This document shows, piece after piece, positions 1 to 8,396 of a DNA stretch of 64,000 nucleotides (its first letter is position 1; every line of letters starts with the position of its first letter). The stretch lies in contig NZ_FOOU01000006.1 of assembly GCF_900113275.1 (NCBI RefSeq), positions 124,001 to 188,000 on the forward strand, given 5' to 3'. The DNA comes from Neptunomonas qingdaonensis. Its GTDB lineage: Bacteria > Pseudomonadota > Gammaproteobacteria > Pseudomonadales > Balneatricaceae. Below the pieces are notes generated by a model that had not been told where the DNA came from, made no database searches, and saw only the letters and a program-made list of their open reading frames with translations. A program made the translations under genes and the position numbers.

Positions 1-72
1 TACTTTATTCCAATAGCAAATAACATCATTCCCCAGTAGCCTTACTTTTCGTTTTTTACGGGACATCGTGTA

Positions 73-909
73 ATGGAAACACTGAGAACGTCTGATAATG
101 TTGATATTCATTACATTTCTCTGGGTTCAGGCGCTACAACGCTGGTTTTCCTGCATGGCTGGACTGCCAGCGTGCGTGAGTGGCTACCTTTTGCATCTGA
201 ACTAGCTGAAAACCATCAGGTTATCTGTTGGGATGCGCGCGGGCATGGAGATCACCAGCATGCAGACACTACCAAAATGACATTGCCACGCATGGCAGAT
301 GATTTGGAAGAACTGCTCAGTAAACTAGATGTGAAGAAGGCCGTACTTATTGGACACTCAATGGGCGCTCTTACCGCGTGGGAATATATTCGTCGCCACG
401 GACAAACGCGCTTATCCGGTTTATGTATTGTTGATCAATCACCCAAGCTAATAACCGACGACCAATGGAAAAATGGTGTCTACGGCAACCTGGATACATT
501 TAAGAATAAGCATCTAATACAAAGATTTACAACAGACTTCGCAGAAGGTGTCTTAGAGCTGATAGCCTTCGGCAATAACCGCCGCTCACGAGAAAATTAC
601 GATAACAACTCGCGCGGCTTCCAGCAGATGCGCGAGCATTTACGTAAACTGCCAGGCCATCTGTTAACACAATGCTGGATTAGCATTACACAAAAAGATT
701 ATCGGGAGGTGTTAGCGCACATCAGCTGTCCGGTGTTGCTTATTTATGGCGATGAAAGTCAGTTTTACAGCAAGGACCTGCAAAGGTGGGTAGCAGATAC
801 CATTCTGGATTCTGAACTGCATGTCTACCCGGATTCTGATCACTCACCGCATCTTTGGCATAAAGAACGATTTATTTATGATCTGAATCGCTTCATTGAG
901 GCTTTGTGA
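73..909 (+). CDS. alpha/beta hydrolase
   Basis: This 278-residue protein is a cytoplasmic serine hydrolase of the alpha/beta fold; I see no signal peptide. The oxyanion-hole strand reads FLHGW (residues 26-30) and the nucleophile elbow GHSMG puts the catalytic Ser at 96. The acid is probably Asp227 in YGDES, and the histidine is in the DSDHSPH stretch near residues 254-260. Its length and motif spacing match small esterases and haloalkane-dehalogenase-like hydrolases, but nothing fixes the substrate. The gene ends about 50 bases before trmJ and is read in the same direction, so they may share a transcript. The family call is firm; the function is unknown. Confidence 0.85.
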   Translation: METLRTSDNVDIHYISLGSGATTLVFLHGWTASVREWLPFASELAENHQVICWDARGHGDHQHADTTKMTLPRMADDLEELLSKLDVKKAVLIGHSMGALTAWEYIRRHGQTRLSGLCIVDQSPKLITDDQWKNGVYGNLDTFKNKHLIQRFTTDFAEGVLELIAFGNNRRSRENYDNNSRGFQQMREHLRKLPGHLLTQCWISITQKDYREVLAHISCPVLLIYGDESQFYSKDLQRWVADTILDSELHVYPDSDHSPHLWHKERFIYDLNRFIEAL

Positions 910-960
910 CAGCGCCCCTCTCCTCTATAATAACGACCAAATTTTCATGGTCTGCTTCTT

Positions 961-1698
961 ATGCTTAGCAATGTTCGAATTGTACTGATCAACACGTTCC
1001 ATCCGGGTAACATTGGCGCGGCTGCTCGTGCTATGAAAAACATGGGGCTCTCGCAGCTGTGGCTGGTTGATCCTCGTGAATATCCCAGTGAAGAAGCTGA
1101 ATCCCGTGCTGCCGGTGCAAAAGATGTTTTAGATAACGCCACGGTCGTAGGCACATTAAAAGAAGCCATCGCCGACTGCCAATTAGTGATTGGTACCAGT
1201 GCTCGCAACCGCACCTTTGATCTGCCGATTCTTGATGCCAGACGTTGCGCTGAGAAAATCATTTGCGAAGCGCCACAAGGCGAAATCGCCTTGGTGTTTG
1301 GTCGTGAAACTATGGGCTTATTGAACGAAGAACTGCAGTTGTGTAACTTCCATGTGTACATTCCGGCAAACCCTGAATACCCGGTATTAAATGTCGCTCA
1401 GGCTATCCAGCTGATGTGTTACGAAATCTGGATGGCCGCACAGAGCCCTGTTAAACAGAGAGCAGAATCTGAGTACCCTCGCCAAAAGGAGATGGAACTC
1501 TTTTATACTCATCTTGAAACAGTGATCAGAGCAACCAGCTTTATTATTCCTCAGCATGAAGGACGCGCCATGACAAAATTAAAGCGCTACTTTAACCGGA
1601 CTCGCCCCGAAAAAGCTGAGCTTGGTATGTTACGCGGAATCCTGACATCTGTTCAGGAAACTATTGAAAATTTATCAACAACCCATAAAAAGGATTAG
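961..1698 (+). CDS. trmJ: tRNA (Cm32/Um32) 2'-O-methyltransferase TrmJ
   Basis: TrmJ uses SAM to methylate the 2'-OH of nucleotide 32 in the tRNA anticodon loop. The 245-residue protein has all three SPOUT/SpoU motifs: NTFHPGNIGAAARAMKNMG at residues 11-29, LVFGRETMGL at 111-120, and IPANPEYPVLNVAQAI at 134-149, the last forming the knotted SAM site. About 85 C-terminal residues follow, as usual for TrmJ. The next gene starts four bases after its stop codon, so it heads a compact unit with the small helical protein and roxA, all potentially acting on translation components. In many gammaproteobacteria trmJ precedes iscR; that is not the case here. Confidence 0.93.
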   Translation: MLSNVRIVLINTFHPGNIGAAARAMKNMGLSQLWLVDPREYPSEEAESRAAGAKDVLDNATVVGTLKEAIADCQLVIGTSARNRTFDLPILDARRCAEKIICEAPQGEIALVFGRETMGLLNEELQLCNFHVYIPANPEYPVLNVAQAIQLMCYEIWMAAQSPVKQRAESEYPRQKEMELFYTHLETVIRATSFIIPQHEGRAMTKLKRYFNRTRPEKAELGMLRGILTSVQETIENLSTTHKKD

Positions 1699-1702
1699 AT
1701 TG

Positions 1703-1954
1703 ATGCACACAGACCTGACAAGCCTTCAAGAAGATGCACGCCGCCTGCAAGCAGGTATAGAAGCCGTCGCCGCAGAAATGAGCGCTTATGAAAACAATCT
1801 GGGCGGTATCCAGGCTTGCGCGCTGAAAATTCAGAAATGCGCCAAAGTGCTCGGCAATAACCGTATTGCTGCAGTGGCCGCCAAAGATAAGCGTAAAATC
1901 ATGGCTGAACTTGAAGATGCCGCTATTGAACTGGTTGAGTTACTAAAAAGATGA
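1703..1954 (+). CDS. small helical protein, unrecognised
   Basis: An 83-residue, highly charged, mostly helical protein with no signal peptide. I do not recognise the family. The ATG at 1703 is chosen over an upstream in-frame start at 1664 because AAGGA sits eight bases before it and the longer form would overlap trmJ. Residues 3-30 and 58-82 look like amphipathic helices and could form a helical hairpin. Two Cys (39 and 46) lie in the middle segment around LKIQKC. Its stop codon overlaps the start of roxA as ATGA, which indicates translational coupling. A helper of TrmJ or RoxA is possible but unproven. Confidence 0.75.
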   Translation: MHTDLTSLQEDARRLQAGIEAVAAEMSAYENNLGGIQACALKIQKCAKVLGNNRIAAVAAKDKRKIMAELEDAAIELVELLKR

Positions 1955-3114
1955 TTCCAACCTTCCCTTTAGGCGAGATGTCCGCAGAAACTTTTCTGCG
2001 GGATTATTGGCAGAAAAAACCTCTGCTGATCCGTAACGCTTTTCCTGATTTTGAGCCACCAGTCAGTGCCGACGAACTTGCAGGCCTGGCTTGTGAAGAA
2101 GACGTTGAATCACGTCTGGTTATTCAGGATGCCGAAGGGGAGCAATGGGCTCTGGAAAATGGCCCATTTGAAGATATGCGCTTCAGCAGCCTTCCTGAGT
2201 CTCATTGGACACTACTGGTTCAAGCGGTTGACCACTGGGTACCTGAAGCTAACGCCCTACTGGAGCAGTTTCGTTTCATTCCCAGCTGGCGAATTGATGA
2301 CCTTATGGTCAGCTACGCTACTAAAGGCGGTGGCGTAGGGCCTCATTATGATAATTACGACGTATTTCTGATTCAGGCCAGTGGCCAACGTCGCTGGGAG
2401 ATTGGCGGCATATTCGGCGAGGACTCACCACGGCGTGATGATACGCCGGTGATGATTTTGCCAGAATGGCAGGCGGAAGAGACTTTCCTTCTAAACCCGG
2501 GCGATATGCTTTACATCCCGCCACGTGTCGGTCACAACGGTACAGCCGAATCTGATGACTGCATGACGTATTCCGTCGGGTTTCGCGCGCCATCCCATGC
2601 TGACATTTTAAGACAATTTACAGACTTTGTTGGCGAACAATTAAAAAGCGAAACCCGCTACAGCGACCCAGACCTGACACTCCAACAGAGTCCCGGCCTG
2701 ATTCGCCAGACAGATATTGAGAAAGTCCGGTCGATCATGACTGATTATCTTAATGAGCCTGATCTGCTGGAAAACTGGTTTGGCCAGTTTATGACCGAGC
2801 ATAAATATCCTGATCAAGCTGCATCGACGGATGAAGACGAGCAATACTCTGTCGAAGAGCTAACAGACTATCTTCAGGACGGCGGACAACTCTATCGATC
2901 TGAAGGCAGCCGTTTCGCCTACCGCGAAAAGACAGACGGCTCAGTGGTACTTTTCGTCAATGGTGAAGCCTGTGAGATATCTGCTGAATCGACTGATTTT
3001 GTTCGGGCCTTATGCGACTTACCCGCCATTAGTGCCGACTGTATATCAACGAGAGAAGCGCAGGAAGTACTGACAGAACTCTACAACATGGAAGCACTTT
3101 ACGGAGAAGAGTGA
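1951..3114 (+). CDS. roxA: 50S ribosomal protein L16 arginine hydroxylase (YcfD/RoxA type)
   Basis: This is a JmjC/cupin 2-oxoglutarate- and Fe(II)-dependent oxygenase; the family hydroxylates a conserved Arg of ribosomal protein L16. The iron triad is visible as H132-x-D134 in GPHYDNYD and His195 in PRVGHNG, the last after GDMLYIP on the double-stranded beta-helix. The N-terminal 30 residues, with the YWQKKPLLIRNAF segment, are typical of YcfD, and a winged-helix-like C-terminal domain follows from about residue 255. The 387-residue length matches the family. The start overlaps the preceding small gene by four bases. Oxygen dependence fits an aerobic lifestyle. Confidence 0.92.
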   Translation: MIPTFPLGEMSAETFLRDYWQKKPLLIRNAFPDFEPPVSADELAGLACEEDVESRLVIQDAEGEQWALENGPFEDMRFSSLPESHWTLLVQAVDHWVPEANALLEQFRFIPSWRIDDLMVSYATKGGGVGPHYDNYDVFLIQASGQRRWEIGGIFGEDSPRRDDTPVMILPEWQAEETFLLNPGDMLYIPPRVGHNGTAESDDCMTYSVGFRAPSHADILRQFTDFVGEQLKSETRYSDPDLTLQQSPGLIRQTDIEKVRSIMTDYLNEPDLLENWFGQFMTEHKYPDQAASTDEDEQYSVEELTDYLQDGGQLYRSEGSRFAYREKTDGSVVLFVNGEACEISAESTDFVRALCDLPAISADCISTREAQEVLTELYNMEALYGEE

Positions 3115-3193
3115 TCGCTTCTCCATCGCCATTTAATCCCTTATTATAAACCTTCTTTTATATTCCGATTTCATCAACAAGGACTCACTTCAC

Positions 3194-4063
3194 GTGAACG
3201 TAACCGCGAACCCAACAATCCAGCTAACGCCAACCGCATCTATCCCTTCTGATCTGAAAATATCCGGTGGATGTGGTTATGAAATATTGCACGATCAGGT
3301 AGTGATTAATATCAGCCATATTTATAATTTTCGTGATACTAATAGTATAAGTGGTACGTTAGCGCTCGAATTATGGGCACTTGAGCAACCCTATAACGGC
3401 AACGGCTTCCAGGGTCATGCGCTGTCAGCTACTAGCATAGGCGAGCTAACAGACCTGCATTTTATTCAGAATCAGCGCTATAACCTGCCCTTCAATGCAC
3501 CCAACAGCGGTACTTGGTACTTTACACTGATGCTCCGTGAATGGGACGGTCATCAATATGTGACGCGCGACTATGTTAATTTCAACCTGCCTTATATCGT
3601 CAATGAAAAGCCTCAGGTAAGTCGCAATGAAACAGACAACGTCATTACGGTTGATTTCAGCAGCAACAAAACTGCCTCAGATATACATAGCCTGGATAAA
3701 AAAGACACAACAGCTCAGCCTATTAGCGAACCTCAGCAGGCCGTTAAGAAAGAAGCGAGTGATAAAGTAGTTACTGACAAAGCAGCTGCTAAGAAAACAG
3801 CTACTAAGAAAGGAGCAACTCAGAAAGCTCCGGGCAAGAAATCACCGATTAAGAAGTCAGACAACAAAAACACTGTTTCCGATGCTAAAGTTTCTATCAA
3901 TAATGCGACGGCCAGCCAACTTGAAGTGATTAAAGGAATGTCCAAAAAACTGGCGCAGAATATCGTGGCAGACAGGCCTTTCAAAACCCTCGATGAGACT
4001 CTTCAGGTGAAAGGAATGGGCCCTAAACTATTACAAAAAATGCGTAGTTTTCTGTCGCTTTAG
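3194..4063 (+). CDS. helix-hairpin-helix protein with Lys/Ala-rich histone-like linker
   Basis: A 289-residue protein read from a GTG start with AAGGA about ten bases upstream. Three parts are visible. Residues 1-140 form a beta-rich domain I cannot assign. Residues 165-230 are a low-complexity linker full of AAKKTATKK-type repeats, resembling bacterial histone H1-like tails. Residues 232-289 carry a ComEA-type helix-hairpin-helix pair, with hairpins at IKGMSKKLAQ (246-255) and VKGMGPKLLQ (272-281). The HhH and basic linker both imply DNA or RNA binding. There is no secretion signal, unlike ComEA. It stands alone after roxA with an 80-base gap. The role is unknown; a nucleoid-associated or repair function is inference. 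Confidence 0.82.
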   Translation: MNVTANPTIQLTPTASIPSDLKISGGCGYEILHDQVVINISHIYNFRDTNSISGTLALELWALEQPYNGNGFQGHALSATSIGELTDLHFIQNQRYNLPFNAPNSGTWYFTLMLREWDGHQYVTRDYVNFNLPYIVNEKPQVSRNETDNVITVDFSSNKTASDIHSLDKKDTTAQPISEPQQAVKKEASDKVVTDKAAAKKTATKKGATQKAPGKKSPIKKSDNKNTVSDAKVSINNATASQLEVIKGMSKKLAQNIVADRPFKTLDETLQVKGMGPKLLQKMRSFLSL

Positions 4064-4140
4064 TGGTAGAAGTTCAGCTAGTTCAACAAACGGTGGGGTT
4101 ATTCGAGAAATTCAATCGCCCTACCTATCACCTCTCACCT

Positions 4141-4163
4141 ATCATCTATCATCTATCATCTAT
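4141..4163. repeat. 7-bp tandem repeat (ATCATCT)3
   Basis: Three perfect copies of ATCATCT followed by AT lie directly at the 3' end of the LysR gene, preceded by related CTATCACCTCTCACC units. No hairpin or T-tract is present, so it is not an obvious terminator. It is one of several short tandem repeats at gene ends in this window. Confidence 0.8.
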
Positions 4164-5108
4164 TTATGAAACTGGCGCTGATTGAGCAATGTCAATGATA
4201 AGGCGCCGCATCCATTGATGCGCTCTATTGTGCTGAAGCAATGGACTCCATGCCATTTTGAATTCGAAACCAGGAATATCAAAAGGCGGCGGTTGAATTA
4301 CCACTCGCGGATTATTTTTCTGAGCTAAAGCAGCACGCGTCGGAATAGTGACGACAAGGCCTTTCTGCTCGGCCAGCAAAGCAGCTGATTGATAATGACG
4401 AGTAAACACAGAGATACGGCGCTTATGACCAATACGCAGGAGTGCTTCATCTACCCACCCCAGCCGATTCGTATCTTTAGGTGTGATCCCCATCCCTGCT
4501 CCCATACCTGTTTTACTTACCCAGACATGGTTCGCATCAAGATAGCTCTCAAGTGTAAAGTCTTGTGCTACCGGGTTTTGAACACTAAATAAACAAGAAA
4601 AAGAGTCACGCCATAGCGTTACCTGATGAAACGATTGCGGCATACTATCGAAACGGTTAATGACCAGGTCTACCTGCCCCTGCTCCACTTCCAGAAAACT
4701 CATATCACTGGGGTTGAGTATATCCAAGACAACACCGGGTGCTTCTTGCGCCAATCTTTCAAGCACATAAGGCATCAGAGTAGATTCACCATAATCACTT
4801 GTCATGATACGAAAGACACGGTCGGTAGATGCTGTATCAAACTCTGTTGTAGGTTCTATTACCTGCTCAATACTGGCAAGAATCTGCCTGACCGACGATT
4901 GCATCTGCATCGCCCGCTCTGTGGGCATCATTCCATCACTGGTTCTGACCAGTATCGGATCATTAAATGCTTCTCGTAAACGCTTAAGGCTATTACTCAT
5001 CGCTGGCTGAGTAATGCCCAGCAAGCTAGCTGAGCGAGTAACGTTACGCTCACGCAGCAATACATCAAGATAAATCAATAAATTAAGGTCTATGTGATCC
5101 AGGTTCAT
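4164..5108 (-). CDS. LysR-family transcriptional regulator
   Basis: A 314-residue LysR regulator with an N-terminal winged helix-turn-helix (about residues 8-65, core RNVTRSASLLGITQPAMSNS) and a periplasmic-binding-fold effector domain. The opening LDHIDLNLLIYLDVLLRERNV pattern is the NodD/NahR-like subgroup, which often senses aromatic or carboxylic acid inducers. It is divergent from isocitrate lyase with 170 bases between start codons. That spacer holds a perfect 6-3-6 dyad of the LysR T-N11-A type. Control of aceA by this protein is therefore plausible but inferred from position. Confidence 0.93.
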   Translation of the reverse strand: MNLDHIDLNLLIYLDVLLRERNVTRSASLLGITQPAMSNSLKRLREAFNDPILVRTSDGMMPTERAMQMQSSVRQILASIEQVIEPTTEFDTASTDRVFRIMTSDYGESTLMPYVLERLAQEAPGVVLDILNPSDMSFLEVEQGQVDLVINRFDSMPQSFHQVTLWRDSFSCLFSVQNPVAQDFTLESYLDANHVWVSKTGMGAGMGITPKDTNRLGWVDEALLRIGHKRRISVFTRHYQSAALLAEQKGLVVTIPTRAALAQKNNPRVVIQPPPFDIPGFEFKMAWSPLLQHNRAHQWMRRLIIDIAQSAPVS

Positions 5109-5157
5109 AGCGACTACCCAATAATTTTTTTATAATATCAGAGCTTAAATTCGTAAC

Positions 5158-5172
5158 ATTCATAACATGAAT
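5158..5172. promoter_or_regulatory. LysR-type T-N11-A box (ATTCAT-AAC-ATGAAT)
   Basis: A perfect inverted repeat, ATTCATAACATGAAT, lies in the divergent spacer 50 bases from the lysR start and 110 bases from the aceA start. It fits the LysR consensus T-N11-A within a dyad. It is a candidate operator for autoregulation and for aceA control. Confidence 0.5.
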
Positions 5173-5281
5173 GGCAGACATAACTGACATTGATTTCAAT
5201 TATACCAAAACTTTCCATAGAATGATCTCAAAGTTAACCAAGGCAGTTTTGACTCCCTTCAATAATCAGGCAGGACTAACC

Positions 5282-6880
5282 ATGTCAAATTACACAAAAG
5301 ATATCGATGCAGTTGCTACGCTTTGTGAAGCGAACGGCTCTTCTTGGAACACTATCAACCCTGAATATGTTGCTCGCATGCGTGCTCAGAATAAATTCAA
5401 AACGGGTTTAGACATCGCTAAATACACTGCTGACTTAATGCGCGCTGACATGGCGGCATTCGACGCTGACAAAACCAAGTACACTCAGTCTCTGGGTTGC
5501 TGGCACGGTTTCATTGGCCAGCAGAAGATGATTTCTATTAAGAAGCACTTCAACGGCCAAACTGATCGCCGTTACTTGTACCTGTCTGGCTGGATGGTTG
5601 CTGCTCTGCGTTCTGACTTCGGCCCTCTGCCTGACCAGTCTATGCACGAGAAAACGACTGTTGCCAGCCTGGTAGAAGAGTTGTACACCTTCTTGCGTCA
5701 GGCGGATGCACGTGAACTGGGCGGCCTGTTCCGTGAACTAGATGCTGCTCGTGAAGCTGGCGATACTGCTGCTGAAGCTGCTGTACAAGATAAAATTGAC
5801 AACCACGTGACTCACGTTGTGCCAATTATTGCTGATATCGATGCTGGTTTCGGTAACGCTGAAGCAACTTACATCATGGCTAAGCAAATGATCGAAGCCG
5901 GTGCATGTTGCCTGCAGATCGAAAACCAGGTTGCAGATGAAAAGCAATGTGGTCACCAGGACGGCAAGGTAACCGTACCTCATGCAGACTTCCACTCTAA
6001 ACTACGCGCTCTGCGTTATGCTTTCCTGGAACTGGGTGTCGACAACGGCGTTATCGTTGCACGTACTGACTCTGAAGGTGCTGGCCTGACTAAAGAAATC
6101 GCAGTGGTTAAAGAGCCAGGTGATCAAGGCGACCAATACAACTCATTCCTGGACGTTGAAGAAATTGACGTAGCTGATATGGCTGAAGGCGATGTATGCT
6201 TCAACCGTAATGGCAAGCTGGTTCGTCCTAAACGTCTTCCTTCTGGTTTATATCAGTTCCGTCAAGGTACAGGTGAACAACGTTGCGTATTTGATAGCAT
6301 CGAAGCCATTAAAGCGGGTGCTGACCTGCTGTGGATCGAAACAGCAACGCCAAACGTTCAAGACATCGCTAACATGATGAATGAAGTACGTAAAGAGATT
6401 CCTGATGCGAAGCTGGTTTACAACAACAGCCCATCGTTCAACTGGACTCTGAACTTCCGTCAGCAGGCATATGACATCATGGTCGAAGAAGGCAAAGATG
6501 TTTCTGCTTACGACCGTGCTAACCTAATGTCTGTTGAATATGATGAGTCTGAATTGTCTGCTCTGGCTGACGATAAGATCCGCACTTTCCAGGCCGATTC
6601 TGCTCGTGAAGCGAACATTTTCCACCACTTGATCACACTGCCGACTTACCACACTGCTGCCCTGTCTACTGACAACCTGGCTAAAGAGTACTTCGGTGAA
6701 GCTGGTATGCTTGGCTACGTAAAAGGCGTACAGCGTCAGGAAATCCGTCAGGGTATCGCATGTGTTAAGCACCAGAACATGTCTGGTTCAGATATGGGCG
6801 ACGACCACAAAGAATACTTTGCTGGTGAGAATGCTCTGAAAGCTGGTGGCGCAAAAAATACATCTAACCAGTTCAACTAA
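5282..6880 (+). CDS. aceA: isocitrate lyase
   Basis: Isocitrate lyase splits isocitrate into glyoxylate and succinate, the first step of the glyoxylate shunt needed for growth on acetate and fatty acids. The ATG at 5282 (532 residues) is preferred over an in-frame ATG at 5171. AGGA sits six bases upstream of it, and the sequence then begins like the long-form enzymes of Pseudomonas type. The catalytic loop KQCGH is at residues 221-225 (Cys223), and the metal-binding strand IADIDAGFGN is at 183-192. No malate synthase or isocitrate dehydrogenase kinase is adjacent. Codon use looks strongly biased (CTG, GGT, GCT), suggesting high expression. Two hairpins follow the stop. Confidence 0.97.
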   Translation: MSNYTKDIDAVATLCEANGSSWNTINPEYVARMRAQNKFKTGLDIAKYTADLMRADMAAFDADKTKYTQSLGCWHGFIGQQKMISIKKHFNGQTDRRYLYLSGWMVAALRSDFGPLPDQSMHEKTTVASLVEELYTFLRQADARELGGLFRELDAAREAGDTAAEAAVQDKIDNHVTHVVPIIADIDAGFGNAEATYIMAKQMIEAGACCLQIENQVADEKQCGHQDGKVTVPHADFHSKLRALRYAFLELGVDNGVIVARTDSEGAGLTKEIAVVKEPGDQGDQYNSFLDVEEIDVADMAEGDVCFNRNGKLVRPKRLPSGLYQFRQGTGEQRCVFDSIEAIKAGADLLWIETATPNVQDIANMMNEVRKEIPDAKLVYNNSPSFNWTLNFRQQAYDIMVEEGKDVSAYDRANLMSVEYDESELSALADDKIRTFQADSAREANIFHHLITLPTYHTAALSTDNLAKEYFGEAGMLGYVKGVQRQEIRQGIACVKHQNMSGSDMGDDHKEYFAGENALKAGGAKNTSNQFN

Positions 6881-6898
6881 GCTGAATTAGGTTAATAA

Positions 6899-6922
6899 AG
6901 CACCCTGATTAACCAGGGTGCT
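6899..6922 (+). terminator. hairpin after aceA (no T-tract)
   Basis: A perfect 9-bp stem AGCACCCTG / CAGGGTGCT with a six-base loop lies 18 bases after the aceA stop. No T-run follows, so it may act as a 3' stabilising stem ahead of the true terminator. Confidence 0.5.
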
Positions 6923-6938
6923 ATCCATCTTTGGACAT

Positions 6939-6975
6939 AAAGGCGACCCCTGTTTGATAAGGTGTCGCCTTTTTA
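6939..6975 (+). terminator. Rho-independent terminator of aceA
   Basis: AAAGGCGAC pairs with GTCGCCTTT around a 16-base loop, and the stem runs into TTTTT. This is the stronger of the two hairpins after aceA. Confidence 0.75.
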
Positions 6976-7093
6976 ATGAGTAAGATCCTTTCGTAAAGAT
7001 AATCAGAAACTCCCCCTACGAAAGAATCGAATGGCTTTTTACGTTAGAATTCTAACCTGCTTTCTACTGCAAACTGATTAAGTGATTTCTAAT

Positions 7094-7657
7094 ATGACTA
7101 ATACACCTGCTTTTCTTAAAGATGCTAAAGATTTGTTAACCGAACAAGGGTTTACTACGAGTGATACCTGGTATCATGGTACTTCATCGGCGCTGGTCGA
7201 ATCGATCAAAAAGCAAGGCTTGAAACGCTCCGGTGATAAAATGCTGAAGGAAGCCGCCAAAAAAACCATGGCAACTATCGGGAATAACTATACTGAATCG
7301 ATTGAGCCGGTTTTTTTGACGCAAAGTAAAGAATTAGCTTATTACTGGGCGGAGCAAACGGTGAGAGACCGCAGTGTCCGGGTTGAGGGTGATGAGCAGC
7401 CCGTCGTATTGACAGTAAAACTCCCAAAAGAATTGAATACCCAGGTAAAACCGGATGTAGGTGCTGCTAGCTTACTGCTAGTAAAAGAAGGTGAAAATTT
7501 TATGGCTTATCTGGCGGGTGTTTATCAGGCAAATGGTTTCAACGCCCCTGACATAGATTTGATGAAAGCCGACCGTATGGAGTACTTAACTAAACTGGGC
7601 ATGGCTTATTTAAATGCGGACGTAGGTGTTTCTTGCCTGGATATAATTTCTGACTAA
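7094..7657 (+). CDS. putative ADP-ribosyltransferase-fold protein
   Basis: A 187-residue cytoplasmic protein from the ATG at 7094; a GTG four codons upstream is the alternative. The opening WYHGTSSALVESIKKQGL block (residues 26-43) looks like the first motif of the ADP-ribosyltransferase superfamily, H-G-T followed by a helix ending in GL. The later PVFLTQSKELAYYWA segment (residues 73-86) resembles the second motif of the H-Y-E clade, where a Tyr packs on NAD. A third-motif acidic residue cannot be placed by eye. The gene stands alone with its own terminator and no obvious antitoxin partner. The fold call rests on two short motifs; the target and activity are unknown. Confidence 0.6.
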   Translation: MTNTPAFLKDAKDLLTEQGFTTSDTWYHGTSSALVESIKKQGLKRSGDKMLKEAAKKTMATIGNNYTESIEPVFLTQSKELAYYWAEQTVRDRSVRVEGDEQPVVLTVKLPKELNTQVKPDVGAASLLLVKEGENFMAYLAGVYQANGFNAPDIDLMKADRMEYLTKLGMAYLNADVGVSCLDIISD

Positions 7658-7732
7658 TTGTATTTATAGAATGATGATTTCATAGTTAAATCCAGCTAGA
7701 TCATTCAACTACAATATTTTTTAAGGTTACAG

Positions 7733-7756
7733 AGGACGTTGCGGCGTCCTTTTTTA
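7733..7756 (+). terminator. Rho-independent terminator after the ART-fold gene
   Basis: AGGACG pairs with CGTCCT around a six-base loop, followed by a run of seven T residues. It serves the + strand gene ending at 7657 and abuts the 3' end of the opposing gene. Confidence 0.8.
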
Positions 7757-8227
7757 TTTGAGCTCACTGATAATTAAATCTTCACGAGTGCAGCGGCCTT
7801 CTAATTTCTGCATATCAGCCAGCTCTACTGCAATATCAACCGGCACACTCATCACTCTGCGAGCTATGGTTTTATCGTTAACCGGTATTTGCAGAATTAT
7901 CTTCTGCCCAGCCACACGCAAAAACATGCTTGTTTGATTCGCCACGCTAATATATGACTGCTTCTCAAGTGCCATCTGCTCATCATATACGGATACGCGA
8001 CCACGATAACAGTTAAGATCAGATACCCCGGCAGCCGCCGGCTCTTGATTCTGTGTAGGGTCGGCACCCGCCAATATAGACTGCTGTATCTGCAAGGCAG
8101 CAGAACGTTCTGCACTATCATTTGTCAGAAATGCCAAATCAAACCCCTCATTATCCTGATTTAACACCCAAGAAATAGCGACAGCGGTTAATGACAATAT
8201 AGAAATACCCTTCATGGTATCGTTCAT
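7754..8227 (-). CDS. hypothetical membrane-anchored or secreted protein
   Basis: A 157-residue protein I do not recognise. Residues 6-22 (KGISILSLTAVAISWVL) are hydrophobic and could be a signal anchor or an uncleaved signal peptide; no lipobox is present. The remainder is soluble, with Cys at about 73 and 146 that could form a disulfide if the domain is periplasmic. It is monocistronic, convergent with the ART-fold gene and divergent from the crotonase. The function cannot be stated. Confidence 0.7.
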   Translation of the reverse strand: MNDTMKGISILSLTAVAISWVLNQDNEGFDLAFLTNDSAERSAALQIQQSILAGADPTQNQEPAAAGVSDLNCYRGRVSVYDEQMALEKQSYISVANQTSMFLRVAGQKIILQIPVNDKTIARRVMSVPVDIAVELADMQKLEGRCTREDLIISELK

Positions 8228-8396
8228 AACTAACGTCCAAGCTTTTTATAATCTTAAGTATGTTTTAAATAGCCACAGTAAACAATCAAACAACTGTTTT
8301 AGGGCATATGCAAATTATAAAGGAAATCCCTTAATAAATAGTTAAACATCAAGTATTCTTTAAGAAAAAACAGTGGCGATTCACAGAGGACTTAAA

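Noticed and set aside
945-1361. 138-residue minus-strand ORF
   Set aside because: It lies wholly opposite trmJ, which has clear motifs; it is a shadow frame.
1664-1702. N-terminal extension of the small helical protein into trmJ
   Set aside because: It would overlap trmJ and lacks a ribosome site, while the ATG at 1703 has AAGGA.
5171-5281. N-terminal extension of isocitrate lyase by 37 residues
   Set aside because: The ATG at 5282 has a good ribosome site and matches the family start; the extension looks non-coding.
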